From Nocardia acidivorans NBRC 108247 (GTDB taxonomy: Bacteria; Actinomycetota; Actinomycetes; Mycobacteriales; Mycobacteriaceae), in contig NZ_BDAW01000014.1 in NCBI RefSeq assembly GCF_001625085.1, positions 62,001 through 126,000 on the forward strand: a stretch of DNA of 64,000 bases. Direction: 5' to 3'. Below the pieces are notes generated by a model. It saw only the letters and a program-made list of their open reading frames with translations, was not told the origin of the DNA and ran no database searches. This document shows, one piece after another, positions 51,573 through 59,858 of this stretch (position 1 is its first letter; every line of letters begins with the position of its first letter). The translations under genes were made by a program, and so were the position numbers.

Positions 51573-51974
51573 TCACAGATCGCTCGTGGGTGCGCCCATG
51601 ACCGCACGCACCTCGATGTATTCGCCGATCGGCTTACCGCCCGGTCCCGGTCCGGCCGATGCCCGCGCCGCGATCTCCAGCGCCCGCTCCGGCGATTCGA
51701 CATCGACCAGCCAGTACCCGGCCAAGAACTCCTTGGTCTCCGGGAACGGCCCGTCGGTGATCACGGCCGCGGATCGTCCGTCCGAGCAGACCAGCCGCGC
51801 CTCGTCCGGGAACGCCAACCCCTGGGCGTCGATCAGTTCACCGGATTTGGCGAGCTCCTCGCCGAGCGCGCGCTGAAAGTCGATATGCGCCTGGATCTCC
51901 TCGGGGGCCCACTCATTGATCGGGGTATCGCAGTAGGCGGCGGGGCTGTAGGTCTTGAGCGGCATGTACTTCAC
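51573..51974 (-). CDS. YCII (DGPF) domain protein
   Basis: A 133-residue protein with the YCII fold: PEEIQAHIDFQRALGEELAK, LIDAQGLAFPDEARLV, the DGPFPETKEFLAGYWLVDVE motif that names the DGPF family, and a final IEVRAVM. GTG start at 51974. It is immediately upstream of, and co-directional with, the ECF42 sigma gene, eight bases apart; such pairs are a standing arrangement. Probably a partner or target gene of the sigma factor. Confidence 0.9.
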   Translation of the reverse strand: MKYMPLKTYSPAAYCDTPINEWAPEEIQAHIDFQRALGEELAKSGELIDAQGLAFPDEARLVCSDGRSAAVITDGPFPETKEFLAGYWLVDVESPERALEIAARASAGPGPGGKPIGEYIEVRAVMGAPTSDL

Positions 51975-52077
51975 GAGGGGCTCCCATCTTCGACGCGCCC
52001 GTGCGGCGCTTTCACGGACAGGTCGGAGCCCGACCCGCGATTTCGACACAGTTTCGGCAATGCTCAGGTGACGGTGG

Positions 52078-53298
52078 TCACAGCGGTGCGGAGGTATCGG
52101 CCAGGCGTTCCGGATCGACCGGTTCGCCGCCCAGGATCAACTCCTTGATCCGATCGCCCGCATCCCACACATTCACATTCATTCCGGCCAGCACCCGGTT
52201 CCCGGAGTCCAGCCAGAACGCCACGAATTCGCGCTTGCCGAGATCACCGCGGACCACCACGCGCGCGGCCTGCTTGGGCGCGACATAGCCGGTGTACTCC
52301 ATGCCGAGGTCGTACTGATCGGTGAAGAAGTACGGCAGCCGGTCGTACACGGCGGGTTTGTCGAGCATGGTCGCGGCGGCCACGGCGGGCTGATTGAGCG
52401 CGTTCGCCCAGTGCTCCACCCGAATTCGCCGTTCCAGGATCGGATGCTGTTGATCGGCGATATCGCCGATGGCGACGATATCGGGATCGCTGGTGGCCAG
52501 GCTCTCATCCACCAGCACGCCCTCGCCGGTCGCCAATCCGGCATCGACGGCGAGTTCGATATTGGGTCGCGCGCCCACCGCCACCAGCACCGCGTCGGCG
52601 GCGATCAGGGTGTCGTCGGAGAGCCGCACCCCGGTGGCGCGTCCCTCGGCGGTGGTGATCTCGGCGACCTTGGTCTCGCAGCGCAGATCCACGCCGTGTT
52701 CGCGGTGCAGATCGGCGAAGACCGCGCCCATCTCCGGACCGAGCGCGGTCTGCAACGGCACCGGCAGCGTCTCCAGCACGGTCACCTCTAGACCGGCATT
52801 GCGGGCGGCGGCGGTCACCTCCAGGCCGATCCATCCGGCCCCGATCACCACGAGTCGTGTTGCGGTGCGGAACATTTCGATGAGCGCGAGGGAGTCCTCG
52901 GCATCGCGCAGCGTGTACACTCCGGCGGCGTCGGAACCCGGAATCGGCAGCCGGCGCGGCCGAGATCCGGTGGCCAGCGCCAATTTGTCATAGGTGAGGG
53001 TCGTACCATCGGGCAGCGCAATGGTTTTGGTGGCGCGATCCACCCCGGTCACGGTGGTGCCGAGCAGCACCTCGATATGGTGATCGCGATACCACTGCGC
53101 GGGCTCCACGATCGCGTCCTCGGGTGACTTCTTGCCCAGCAGACACTCCTTGGACAGCGGTGGGCGCTCGTACGGTAGTCGCTCCTCCGCGCAGACGAGC
53201 GTCACCGTCCCGTCGAAATCATTGGCGCGCAAGGCCTGCGCGAGCTTGGCCGCTGCCAGCCCACCCCCCGCTATGACGAACCTGGATGCCGTGGTCAT
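52078..53298 (-). CDS. FAD-dependent ferredoxin reductase-like oxidoreductase
   Basis: A 406-residue flavoprotein of the putidaredoxin/rhodocoxin reductase family. FAD-binding FVIAGGGLAAAKLAQALR (about 6-23), the RLPYERPPLSKECL segment, NAD-binding VVIGAGWIGLEVTAAARNAG (about 145-165), and the second FAD motif SDPDIVAIGDIA are present. A C-terminal reductase domain (PYFFTDQYDLGMEYTGY) follows. It passes electrons from NAD(P)H to a ferredoxin, probably for a P450 or dioxygenase elsewhere. Start ATG 53298. It is divergent from the DsbA-like gene. Confidence 0.9.
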   Translation of the reverse strand: MTTASRFVIAGGGLAAAKLAQALRANDFDGTVTLVCAEERLPYERPPLSKECLLGKKSPEDAIVEPAQWYRDHHIEVLLGTTVTGVDRATKTIALPDGTTLTYDKLALATGSRPRRLPIPGSDAAGVYTLRDAEDSLALIEMFRTATRLVVIGAGWIGLEVTAAARNAGLEVTVLETLPVPLQTALGPEMGAVFADLHREHGVDLRCETKVAEITTAEGRATGVRLSDDTLIAADAVLVAVGARPNIELAVDAGLATGEGVLVDESLATSDPDIVAIGDIADQQHPILERRIRVEHWANALNQPAVAAATMLDKPAVYDRLPYFFTDQYDLGMEYTGYVAPKQAARVVVRGDLGKREFVAFWLDSGNRVLAGMNVNVWDAGDRIKELILGGEPVDPERLADTSAPL

Positions 53299-53460
53299 GT
53301 GTGACCTCCCTGCGCCGCCCATCCGCGGCTGCCGCCGACGAGGCTGATGATCCGACCCTAGCTCGCATCCCGGGTGCCTTGGCGGAAATATCCGCAAGAA
53401 GGTGCATTGTTGTGCTGTGGGGCGGCCATGCCCGGCCGACGATTGCGAAAGGGACTACTC

Positions 53461-54105
53461 GTGAGTGACACCAAGAAGGACCGGGTCGATTTCTGGTTCG
53501 ACCCGCTGTGCCCGTGGTGCTGGATCACCTCCCGCTGGATCCTCGAGGTCGAGCAGGTCCGCGATATCGATGTGAACTTCCATGTGATGAGCCTGTCCGT
53601 GCTCAATGAGGGCCGCGAGGGGCTGTCCGAGCAGTATCAGGAGCTGTTGCGGTCCGGCTGGGGTCCGGTGCGCGTGGCCATCGCCGCCGCCCAGAAGAAC
53701 GGTGACGAGGTGCTGCCCGCGCTGTACACCGCCATGGGCACCCGGCTGCACAATCGGCGCGCCGAGTACGAGACCGACGGTCCGCGCACCGATATGCTGA
53801 CCACCGTCATCGCCGAATCGCTGGCCGAGGTGGGGTTGCCCGCCGAACTGGCCGAGGCCGCCACCAGCACCGAATACGACGAGGCGCTGCGGGTTTCGCA
53901 TCACGCCGGAATGGACAAGGTCGGGCCGGATGTCGGCACCCCGACCATTCACATCAACGGCGTCGCGTTCTTCGGACCGGTGCTGTCGCGCATTCCGCGC
54001 GGTGAGGTCGCGGGCAAGGTGTGGGACGGCGCGGTCGCGCTGGCATCCTACCCGCACTTCTTCGAGATCAAGCGCACGCGGAACGAGGAACCCGAGTTCG
54101 ACTGA
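53461..54105 (+). CDS. Mycothiol-dependent DsbA-like nitroreductase/disulfide reductase (Rv2466c homologue)
   Basis: A 214-residue thioredoxin-fold protein with the active site CPWC ([17 protein letters not shown]). Phrases such as [31 protein letters not shown] and [30 protein letters not shown] follow M. tuberculosis Rv2466c closely. That enzyme uses mycothiol, is under SigH oxidative-stress control, and activates thienopyrimidine prodrugs. The GTG start at 53461 gives the family N-terminus. Position (between pepN and rpiB in synteny) supports orthology. Confidence 0.93.
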   Translation: MSDTKKDRVDFWFDPLCPWCWITSRWILEVEQVRDIDVNFHVMSLSVLNEGREGLSEQYQELLRSGWGPVRVAIAAAQKNGDEVLPALYTAMGTRLHNRRAEYETDGPRTDMLTTVIAESLAEVGLPAELAEAATSTEYDEALRVSHHAGMDKVGPDVGTPTIHINGVAFFGPVLSRIPRGEVAGKVWDGAVALASYPHFFEIKRTRNEEPEFD

Positions 54106-54126
54106 GTTCGCACGGCTGGGCAGCTG

Positions 54127-54156
54127 ACCGGGCCCGCCGACCGCGGCGGGCCCGGT
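54127..54156. terminator. Bidirectional hairpin terminator
   Basis: A perfect 13-bp stem (ACCGGGCCCGCCG at 54127-54139, complement at 54144-54156) with a four-base ACCG loop, between the convergent DsbA-like and M48 genes. It probably serves both. Confidence 0.85.
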
Positions 54157-54162
54157 TGTCCG

Positions 54163-55224
54163 TTATTGCGGGAAATAGGTTGTGGTGGTGCTGTATCCGA
54201 CCGGCGGCGTCTGCGGATAGCCGGTGTACGGGGCCGGGGGCGGCGGAGTCGGGCGCAGGAACAATCGCCCGTGCCTACTGCGATCGCGCAGCGCCCACAT
54301 GCGCCAGGTCAGCACCGGATGGCTGGAGAGCGCGTTCACGATCCATACGAAGAAGCCCTTCTCCTGCGGTGCGCGATCGGCCATCTCGTCGAATCCGACA
54401 ATCGTATTGAGGTATTTGCCGCCGGCCAGGGTCTGCATGGCGGTGGGCGCGCCCAGATGGCGATTGCAATAACCGTGATTGTCGGCGGTGTACTCCTGGG
54501 CGCGAATCAGCGAATTGCCGATAATGGGCAGGAACGGTCCCAGGAACATGCCCAGCTGCCGCCAATACGAGACGTGGCCCGCCGCGATATGGCCCACCTC
54601 GTGTCCGATGATGAATGCCAGGGCCTCGGGTTGCCGTGCGGCGCCGCCGATTTCGAACAGATCGCTGTAGACGACCACGAAACGCCGGAATCCGTGACCG
54701 GAGGCGAAGGCATTGATCTGACCATTGCCGAGCACCACGTACGCGTCCGGAACCGTCTGCATTCCGAAGCGCGCGGCCGCCTCCTGCACCATGCGATAAC
54801 CCTCGGGGAATTGGGTCGGCGACATTTTCACGCCGTTCACCCGCTGGGTCGCGTAGGTCATGCCGCGGCCGAACCACAGCAGCATCGGCGCGAAGACGAA
54901 CAGCAGCACATATTGATCGAGGCTGCCGGTCAACAGCAGCAACAGCGCGAACAGGTACGCCAGCACGGTCAGCACCACCACGACCACCAGCAGCGGAATC
55001 TCCCAGCTGTGCCGGGCGGGCATGCCGAACGGGGAGAGCCCGCGGGTCTGCTGATGCGGTGGGATCCGCGGCGGCGAATAACCGGGCTGCGCAACCCATC
55101 CCGGCGGGCCCACCTGCGGATTCCAGCCGGACATCCCCGTGACCGGATTCCATCCCGGATGGCTGCCTGTGGCTGGAATCCCCTGCGGTGCGTTCGGCGG
55201 CTGCGACTGATCGTCGGACGTCAT
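54163..55224 (-). CDS. M48 family zinc metallopeptidase, membrane-anchored (second copy)
   Basis: A 353-residue protein. The N-terminus (1-70) is a Pro/Gly-rich cytoplasmic or linker region with NPVTGMSGWNPQVGPPGW-like pieces. Two helices follow at about 76-115, then an M48 catalytic domain with HEVGH at 208-212 and the third zinc ligand near RAQEYTADNHGY. The last 30 residues are Pro/Tyr-rich. The family includes HtpX-type membrane quality-control proteases, but the conserved RGLSPFG-PARHSWEIPLLV region is specific to this pair. The ATG at 55224 is used. Arose by tandem duplication with 55234-56241. Confidence 0.87.
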   Translation of the reverse strand: MTSDDQSQPPNAPQGIPATGSHPGWNPVTGMSGWNPQVGPPGWVAQPGYSPPRIPPHQQTRGLSPFGMPARHSWEIPLLVVVVVLTVLAYLFALLLLLTGSLDQYVLLFVFAPMLLWFGRGMTYATQRVNGVKMSPTQFPEGYRMVQEAAARFGMQTVPDAYVVLGNGQINAFASGHGFRRFVVVYSDLFEIGGAARQPEALAFIIGHEVGHIAAGHVSYWRQLGMFLGPFLPIIGNSLIRAQEYTADNHGYCNRHLGAPTAMQTLAGGKYLNTIVGFDEMADRAPQEKGFFVWIVNALSSHPVLTWRMWALRDRSRHGRLFLRPTPPPPAPYTGYPQTPPVGYSTTTTYFPQ

Positions 55225-55233
55225 GAGCAAACT

Positions 55234-56241
55234 CTATGTGGCCGGGGGAGCGGGCCGCAGAAACAGCTTGCCGTGGCGGCTGCGATCACGCAGCGCCCAC
55301 ATGCGCCAGGTATTGACCGGATGGCTCGCCTGGAGATTGGTGAGCCAGACGAAGAAGCCGGTTTCGGTGATGGCGCGATCGGCCATTTCATCGAATCCGA
55401 CCAGGACGCCGAGGTATTTGCCCGCGGACAGGGTGGTCATGGCGCCGGAAGCGCCGGTGAAACAGTAGCTGTAGCCGTGATTATCGGCGGTGTACTCCTG
55501 TGCGCGACTCAACGCCGGACCGAGCACGGGTATGAATTGCATGAGTATCGTGCCGAATTGCCGCCAATACGAGGTGTGCCCGGCGGCGATATGCCCCACC
55601 TCGTGTCCGATGACGAAGGCCATTGCCTCGGGTTGCCTTGCGGCGCCGCCGATTTCGAACAGATCGCTGTTGACGACCACGAAGCGGCGGAAGCCGTGGC
55701 CCGCCGCGAAGGCGTTGAGCTGACCGTTGCCCAGCACCACATACGCGTCCGGTGCGTGTTTCATGCCGAATCTGGTGGCGGCCTCCTGCACCATGCGGTA
55801 CGCGTCCGGGAATTGCGTCGGCGATATCTTCACCCCCTGTACCCGCGCCATACCCCATTGCGAACCGCGCAGGAACCACACCAGAATCGGCGCGAACGCC
55901 AGAATCGACAGGTACAGATTGTCGGTGCCGCGCACCACGGCGTACACCGCGTAGGGGTAGGCGAATACGGTCAGCACCACCACGATCACCAGCAGCGGAA
56001 TCTCCCAGCTGTGCCGCGCGGGCAATCCGAACGGCGACAGCCCGCGCACGCCGGGATCCATCGGCATCCGCGGCGGCAATTGCTGCGGCCGCGTCTCATC
56101 CGGGACCACCGGACCCCAGCCGGGCGGCCCGGTCGCCGGATCCCAGCCGGTAATGCCCGACACGGGATTCCAGGCGGGCCCGTTGACCGCGTTGCGGCCG
56201 GTCAAAGCGGGCATTCGGTTTACGCGGTCATCGGACGGCAT
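55234..56241 (-). CDS. M48 family zinc metallopeptidase, membrane-anchored (first copy)
   Basis: A 335-residue paralogue of the next gene downstream, nine bases away. It shares the NPVSGITGWDPATGPPGW linker, the RGLSPFGLPARHSWEIPLLV entry to two membrane helices, FVIGHEVGHIAAGH with the HExxH zinc site, and SRAQEYTADNHGYSY with the third ligand. Start ATG at 56241, preceded by a GAC/GGA-rich region; the longer upstream frame is unlikely. Both genes probably form one operon and may form a hetero-oligomeric envelope protease. Confidence 0.87.
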   Translation of the reverse strand: MPSDDRVNRMPALTGRNAVNGPAWNPVSGITGWDPATGPPGWGPVVPDETRPQQLPPRMPMDPGVRGLSPFGLPARHSWEIPLLVIVVVLTVFAYPYAVYAVVRGTDNLYLSILAFAPILVWFLRGSQWGMARVQGVKISPTQFPDAYRMVQEAATRFGMKHAPDAYVVLGNGQLNAFAAGHGFRRFVVVNSDLFEIGGAARQPEAMAFVIGHEVGHIAAGHTSYWRQFGTILMQFIPVLGPALSRAQEYTADNHGYSYCFTGASGAMTTLSAGKYLGVLVGFDEMADRAITETGFFVWLTNLQASHPVNTWRMWALRDRSRHGKLFLRPAPPAT

Positions 56242-56461
56242 GGCGCACCCTTGCATCGGAGGCCGGAAATCTGGACATACGCCCGTGTCTCGCGTCCGCG
56301 ACGATCCCACCGCCGCACACGATCCGAGCAACGCGCGCACCTGTTATTCGCGCAGCCGCTCACCCGCCGTTAATGGCCGAGCGACTCGACTTCGCGCGGT
56401 TGCGGGTTCGGGGGCGGAGCCCCTGAGAGGTGCGAGAGTCGCCCCTGAGAGAATCGCTGCC

Positions 56462-56935
56462 ATGCGCGTATACCTGGGTGCCGACCACGCCGGCTTCGAA
56501 CTGAAGAACAACGTCAAGTCCCACCTGGAGTCCCAGGGCCACGAGGTCGTCGACTGCGGCGCCCTCGAGTACGACGCCCTCGACGACTACCCGGCCTTCT
56601 GCATCGAGGCCGCCCGCCGCACGGTCGCCGACCCCGGCAGCCTCGGCCTGGTCTTCGGCGGCTCCGGCAATGGCGAGCAGATCGCCGCCAACAAGGTCCC
56701 CGGTGCCCGCTGCGCCCTGGCCTGGAGCGTGGAGACCGCCCAACTGGCGCGCCAGCACAACAACGCCCAGCTGATCGGCGTCGGCGGCCGCATGCACAGC
56801 ACCGAGGAGGCGCTCGCCATCGTCGATGCCTTCCTGGCCGCCGAATGGTCCGATGAGGCCCGCCACCAGCGCCGCATCGACATCCTCGCCGACTACGAGA
56901 AGACCGGTGTGGCCCCCGAGGTCCCCGCGTACTGA
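56462..56935 (+). CDS. rpiB: Ribose-5-phosphate isomerase B
   Basis: A 157-residue enzyme interconverting ribose 5-phosphate and ribulose 5-phosphate. Motifs are MRVYLGADHAGFELKNNVKS, the GLVFGGSGNGEQIAANKVPG anion site, and HNNAQLIGVGGRM. The Cys of E. coli-type RpiB is replaced in the SGSGNG loop, as in mycobacteria (Ser), and the family Glu in GNGEQ acts as base. Orthologue of Rv2465c. The ATG at 56462 begins the family sequence. Confidence 0.95.
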   Translation: MRVYLGADHAGFELKNNVKSHLESQGHEVVDCGALEYDALDDYPAFCIEAARRTVADPGSLGLVFGGSGNGEQIAANKVPGARCALAWSVETAQLARQHNNAQLIGVGGRMHSTEEALAIVDAFLAAEWSDEARHQRRIDILADYEKTGVAPEVPAY

Positions 56936-56957
56936 GTTCCGCCCCGGAATACGTTGC

Positions 56958-56985
56958 GCCGCCGCGAACTTCGGTTCGCGGCGGC
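56958..56985 (+). terminator. Hairpin with UUCG tetraloop after rpiB
   Basis: A perfect 12-bp stem (GCCGCCGCGAAC, 56958-56969; complement 56974-56985) closed by C(UUCG)G, a very stable tetraloop. It lies between rpiB and nei2 and may end or attenuate transcription. Confidence 0.75.
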
Positions 56986-57012
56986 TCGCCGCCCCACGAA
57001 AGCTGGTGATCC

Positions 57013-57825
57013 GTGCCCGAAGGCCATACGCTGCACCGCCTCGCCGGACTGCACCAGCGTCGCCTGGCCGGCGGCAAGGTCCGCGTGTCCAGCCCGCAGG
57101 GCCGCTTCGCCGCCGAGGCCGCGCGCCTGGACGGCCACATCCTCTCCAGCGCCGAAGCCTGGGGCAAACACCTACTGCACCACTATGATTCGGGCCTGGT
57201 CGTGCACATCCACCTGGGCCTCTACGGCAAATTCTACGAATCCCCCGTCCCCATGCCCGCCCCCGTGGGCGAAGTCCGCATGCGCCTGATCGGCGCGGGC
57301 AGCACCGGCGACCCCTACGGCGTGGACCTGCGCGGCCCCAACACCTGCGAAATCCTCCTCGGCCCCGAAGTGGACGCTCTCACCGCCCGTCTGGGCCCCG
57401 ACCCCCTGCGCCCCGACGCCGACCCGGACCGCGCCTGGCACCGCATCAGCCGCTCCCAGCGCCCGATCGGCTCCCTCCTCATGGACCAGAAGGTTATAGC
57501 CGGGGTCGGGAATGTCTACCGCGCGGAAGTCCTCTTCCGCCATGGCATCTCACCGCACCGTCCCGGCAGACAGGTGAGTCACCAAGAGTGGCAGGCCATT
57601 TGGGATGACCTGGTCATGCTGATGAAGGTGGGCGTCCGTGAAGGTGTCATGGTCGTCGTGCGCCCCGAACATGATCGCGGTGCACCCTCCTACGCCGCCG
57701 ACCGCCCTCGCACCTACGTCTATCGCCGTGCGTGTGACCCCTGCCGTCTCTGCGGCAGCACAGTCCTGCATTCGGTCTTGGAGGGGCGAAACCTGTTCTG
57801 GTGCCCGGGGTGTCAACCGAGCTGA
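57013..57825 (+). CDS. nei2: Fpg/Nei family DNA glycosylase (Nei2)
   Basis: A 270-residue base-excision repair glycosylase/AP lyase for oxidised bases. Pro2 and Glu3 (PEGHTLHRLA) form the catalytic N-terminus after Met removal. The helix-two-turn-helix segment QKVIAGVGNVYRAEVLFRHG and a C-terminal zinc finger (CDPCRLCGS ... NLFWCPGCQP) are complete. GTG start at 57013. It matches Rv2464c (Nei2). Confidence 0.94.
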   Translation: MPEGHTLHRLAGLHQRRLAGGKVRVSSPQGRFAAEAARLDGHILSSAEAWGKHLLHHYDSGLVVHIHLGLYGKFYESPVPMPAPVGEVRMRLIGAGSTGDPYGVDLRGPNTCEILLGPEVDALTARLGPDPLRPDADPDRAWHRISRSQRPIGSLLMDQKVIAGVGNVYRAEVLFRHGISPHRPGRQVSHQEWQAIWDDLVMLMKVGVREGVMVVVRPEHDRGAPSYAADRPRTYVYRRACDPCRLCGSTVLHSVLEGRNLFWCPGCQPS

Positions 57826-57841
57826 GGCACCGGGCCCGGCA

Positions 57842-57985
57842 TCAGTTTTTGTAGCGCTGGCCCTCGGCGAGTTGCCTGGCGATCTGCTCGGCACCGAGTC
57901 CACGCTGGATCGCGGCGGTCAGGGTGGGTGTCAGGCCGCCCAGCATCCCGATCAGGCGCAGACTCAACGGGGCCACATCGGTCGA
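57842..57985 (-). pseudogene. C-terminal remnant of an unidentified gene
   Basis: The minus strand reads VAPLSLRLIGMLGGLTPTLT AAIQRGLGAEQIARQLAEGQ RYKN and stop, a well-formed protein end with coding-like composition. No start and no upstream continuation: the sequence before it (about 57990-58100) belongs to a nei-like fragment on the other strand. Family unknown. Confidence 0.45.
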
Positions 57986-58003
57986 TCGAGGTGACCTCGG
58001 TTT

Positions 58004-58098
58004 GTAATTCCTTCGCGCGTTCAACCCCTGCACCGCACTCCTGCACTCGGTCCTGGAGGGAGCGAAACCTGTTCTGGTGCAACAGTTGTCAACCTCGT
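58004..58098 (+). pseudogene. 3' fragment of a second Fpg/Nei-like gene
   Basis: About 60 bases here (58037-58096) resemble the end of nei2 (57770-57823) and in one frame read RNLFWCNSCQP, the second half of the zinc finger. The rest of the gene is absent, and an inserted base breaks the frame relative to the preceding LHSVLEG. It may be the remains of a diverged paralogue or of a duplication. Confidence 0.55.
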
Positions 58099-58126
58099 CG
58101 CATCCGGACGCGTTCGGCAACTGCGG

Positions 58127-59446
58127 CTATCGAGGTTCGTGTCCCAGCTCCACGGCACGCGCACGCCAGGGCGCGGCCTCATCGTCTCGCCCCTGTTGGC
58201 CGAGTAGCGTCGCGAGGTTGCAGATGGCGAAGTCGTTTCCCGCTTCGGCGCCTTTGCGCCACCAAGTCTCCGCTTCGGCGGGATCGGCATGGTCGAGGCG
58301 AAGTTTGCCGTATTCGTACATCGACCCGGCGTGCCCCGCTTCCGCCGCTCGACGGTGCCATTGCTCGGCTTCGGCGCAATCGCCTCGACTGACCAACAGC
58401 TCCGCCAGACCATTCATGGCGTTCAGGTGGCCGTCCTCCGCGGCACGTCGATACCACTGCTCGGCCGCCTCGGTGTCACCCTGATTTCTGAGCATGCCGG
58501 CCAAATTGCTCATCCCCGCCGGGCTGCCCGCCGCGGCCGCCGCCCGGTAGAGCGATTCGGCTTCTACCTTGTCGCCGCGCCTCTCACAGCGTGCGCCGAG
58601 GTTGTTCATCGCGGCGGCATGACCGGCTTCGGCTGCCTTGCGATACCACGATTCGGCCTCTTCCTCGGGTGCGGCCAAAGCCAGACTGAACATCGCCGGC
58701 CCGCTGCCCGCTTCCGCCGCGCGCAGCCACCACTCGCGGGCCGATTCGCGCTCTCCCCGCTGATCGAGCAGGATTCCGAGATTGGCGGCCGCCGAGATAT
58801 CGCCCTGTTCCGCCGCGCGGCGAAACCATTTCTCGGCTTCCTCGGTGTCGCCTCTCTCGTCGCACAGGACTGCCAAGTTGCTCATGCCATGTGCATTGCC
58901 CGCCTCCGCCGCCGCCCGATAGAGCGATTCGGCTTCTACCTTGTCGCCGTGCCTCTCACAGCGTGCGCCGAGGTTGTTCATCGCGTCGGCGTCCCCGCCC
59001 TCAATTGCCTTGCGGTACCACGATTCGGCCTCGTCGTCCGGCGCGATCGTGGCCAGGTTGAACATCGCGGTGACATTGCCTGATTCGGCAGCGCGCAGCC
59101 ACCATTCGCGGGCCGCGTCGTCCTCACCCCGCTGCCCGTGCAGTAACCCCACCTGGAGCGCCGCCCCGGGATGACCTCGTTCGGCGGCCTTGCGATACCA
59201 CTGCTCGGCCTCGCCATCGGCTCCCCGCTCATCGAGCAGTACGGCCAGGTTGAAGGCCGATCCGGCATGGTCGGCCGCACCCGCATCCGCCGCCATCCGA
59301 TACCACTGCTCGGCCTTACCCATGTCGCCCCGTCGGAAGTAATAGCCGCCTATCGTGGACAGCGCTTCCGGCTCGTCCCTAGCGGCCGCCCAGATGAAAT
59401 CGATGGATCGTCTACCGGAGTCCAACCACGCCTTGATTCCCACCAC
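58127..59446 (-). CDS. Sel1/TPR-type repeat protein
   Basis: A 439-residue protein made of about eleven Sel1-like repeats of some 34-36 residues (typical unit: AEQWYRKAAERGHPGAALQV GLL; AEQWYRRAAEDGHLNAMNGL AEL). No signal peptide or catalytic domain is visible, so it is probably a scaffold for protein-protein contacts. Internal DNA duplications are recent: about 75 bases near 58553-58627 and 58913-58987 are almost identical. GTG start at 59446. Confidence 0.85.
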   Translation of the reverse strand: MVGIKAWLDSGRRSIDFIWAAARDEPEALSTIGGYYFRRGDMGKAEQWYRMAADAGAADHAGSAFNLAVLLDERGADGEAEQWYRKAAERGHPGAALQVGLLHGQRGEDDAAREWWLRAAESGNVTAMFNLATIAPDDEAESWYRKAIEGGDADAMNNLGARCERHGDKVEAESLYRAAAEAGNAHGMSNLAVLCDERGDTEEAEKWFRRAAEQGDISAAANLGILLDQRGERESAREWWLRAAEAGSGPAMFSLALAAPEEEAESWYRKAAEAGHAAAMNNLGARCERRGDKVEAESLYRAAAAAGSPAGMSNLAGMLRNQGDTEAAEQWYRRAAEDGHLNAMNGLAELLVSRGDCAEAEQWHRRAAEAGHAGSMYEYGKLRLDHADPAEAETWWRKGAEAGNDFAICNLATLLGQQGRDDEAAPWRARAVELGHEPR

Positions 59447-59858
59447 GTCTCCATCCCGACCTGCGAGAATTCGACGCTACCGGCCTGCCGAATACCCTTC
59501 AAGACCCCAGCATTCGGTGCATGGCCCAGCAGTATTGCCGCGCTAGGGGATCAGCGTCGGCGCGATCATGCCGCTCATGGGACCCTCAGCTGCCGAGGTT
59601 TCGCACGTACACCGTGTCCACGCCCAATGCACCCACACCGGTTGTGCCGCTGGGACTTCCGGGTGGGGCCGGTTGTCCCGGCAGTAACTCTTCGAAGAAG
59701 CGGGCATTCCTCGATGCAGGTCCCCACTGACCCGAAAGTTCCGGGCCATCTGGCATCGCCAAACCCCATCCGTCGGCCCCGCCGCCGACCTCCTCGAACT
59801 CGCGACCCGCATCGAATCCAGCCGCGCCCGCAAACGTTAGCCGCCTGCTCGCGAGGAA
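59447..59858. other. Gap with a possible LysR-type 3' remnant
   Basis: No intact gene. On the plus strand, about 59730-59840, one frame reads RKFRAIWHRQTPSVGPAADL LELATRIESSRARKR then stop, which resembles the last strand and tail of a LysR effector domain. Nothing upstream continues it. The left part (59450-59700) shows no recognisable feature. Confidence 0.35.
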
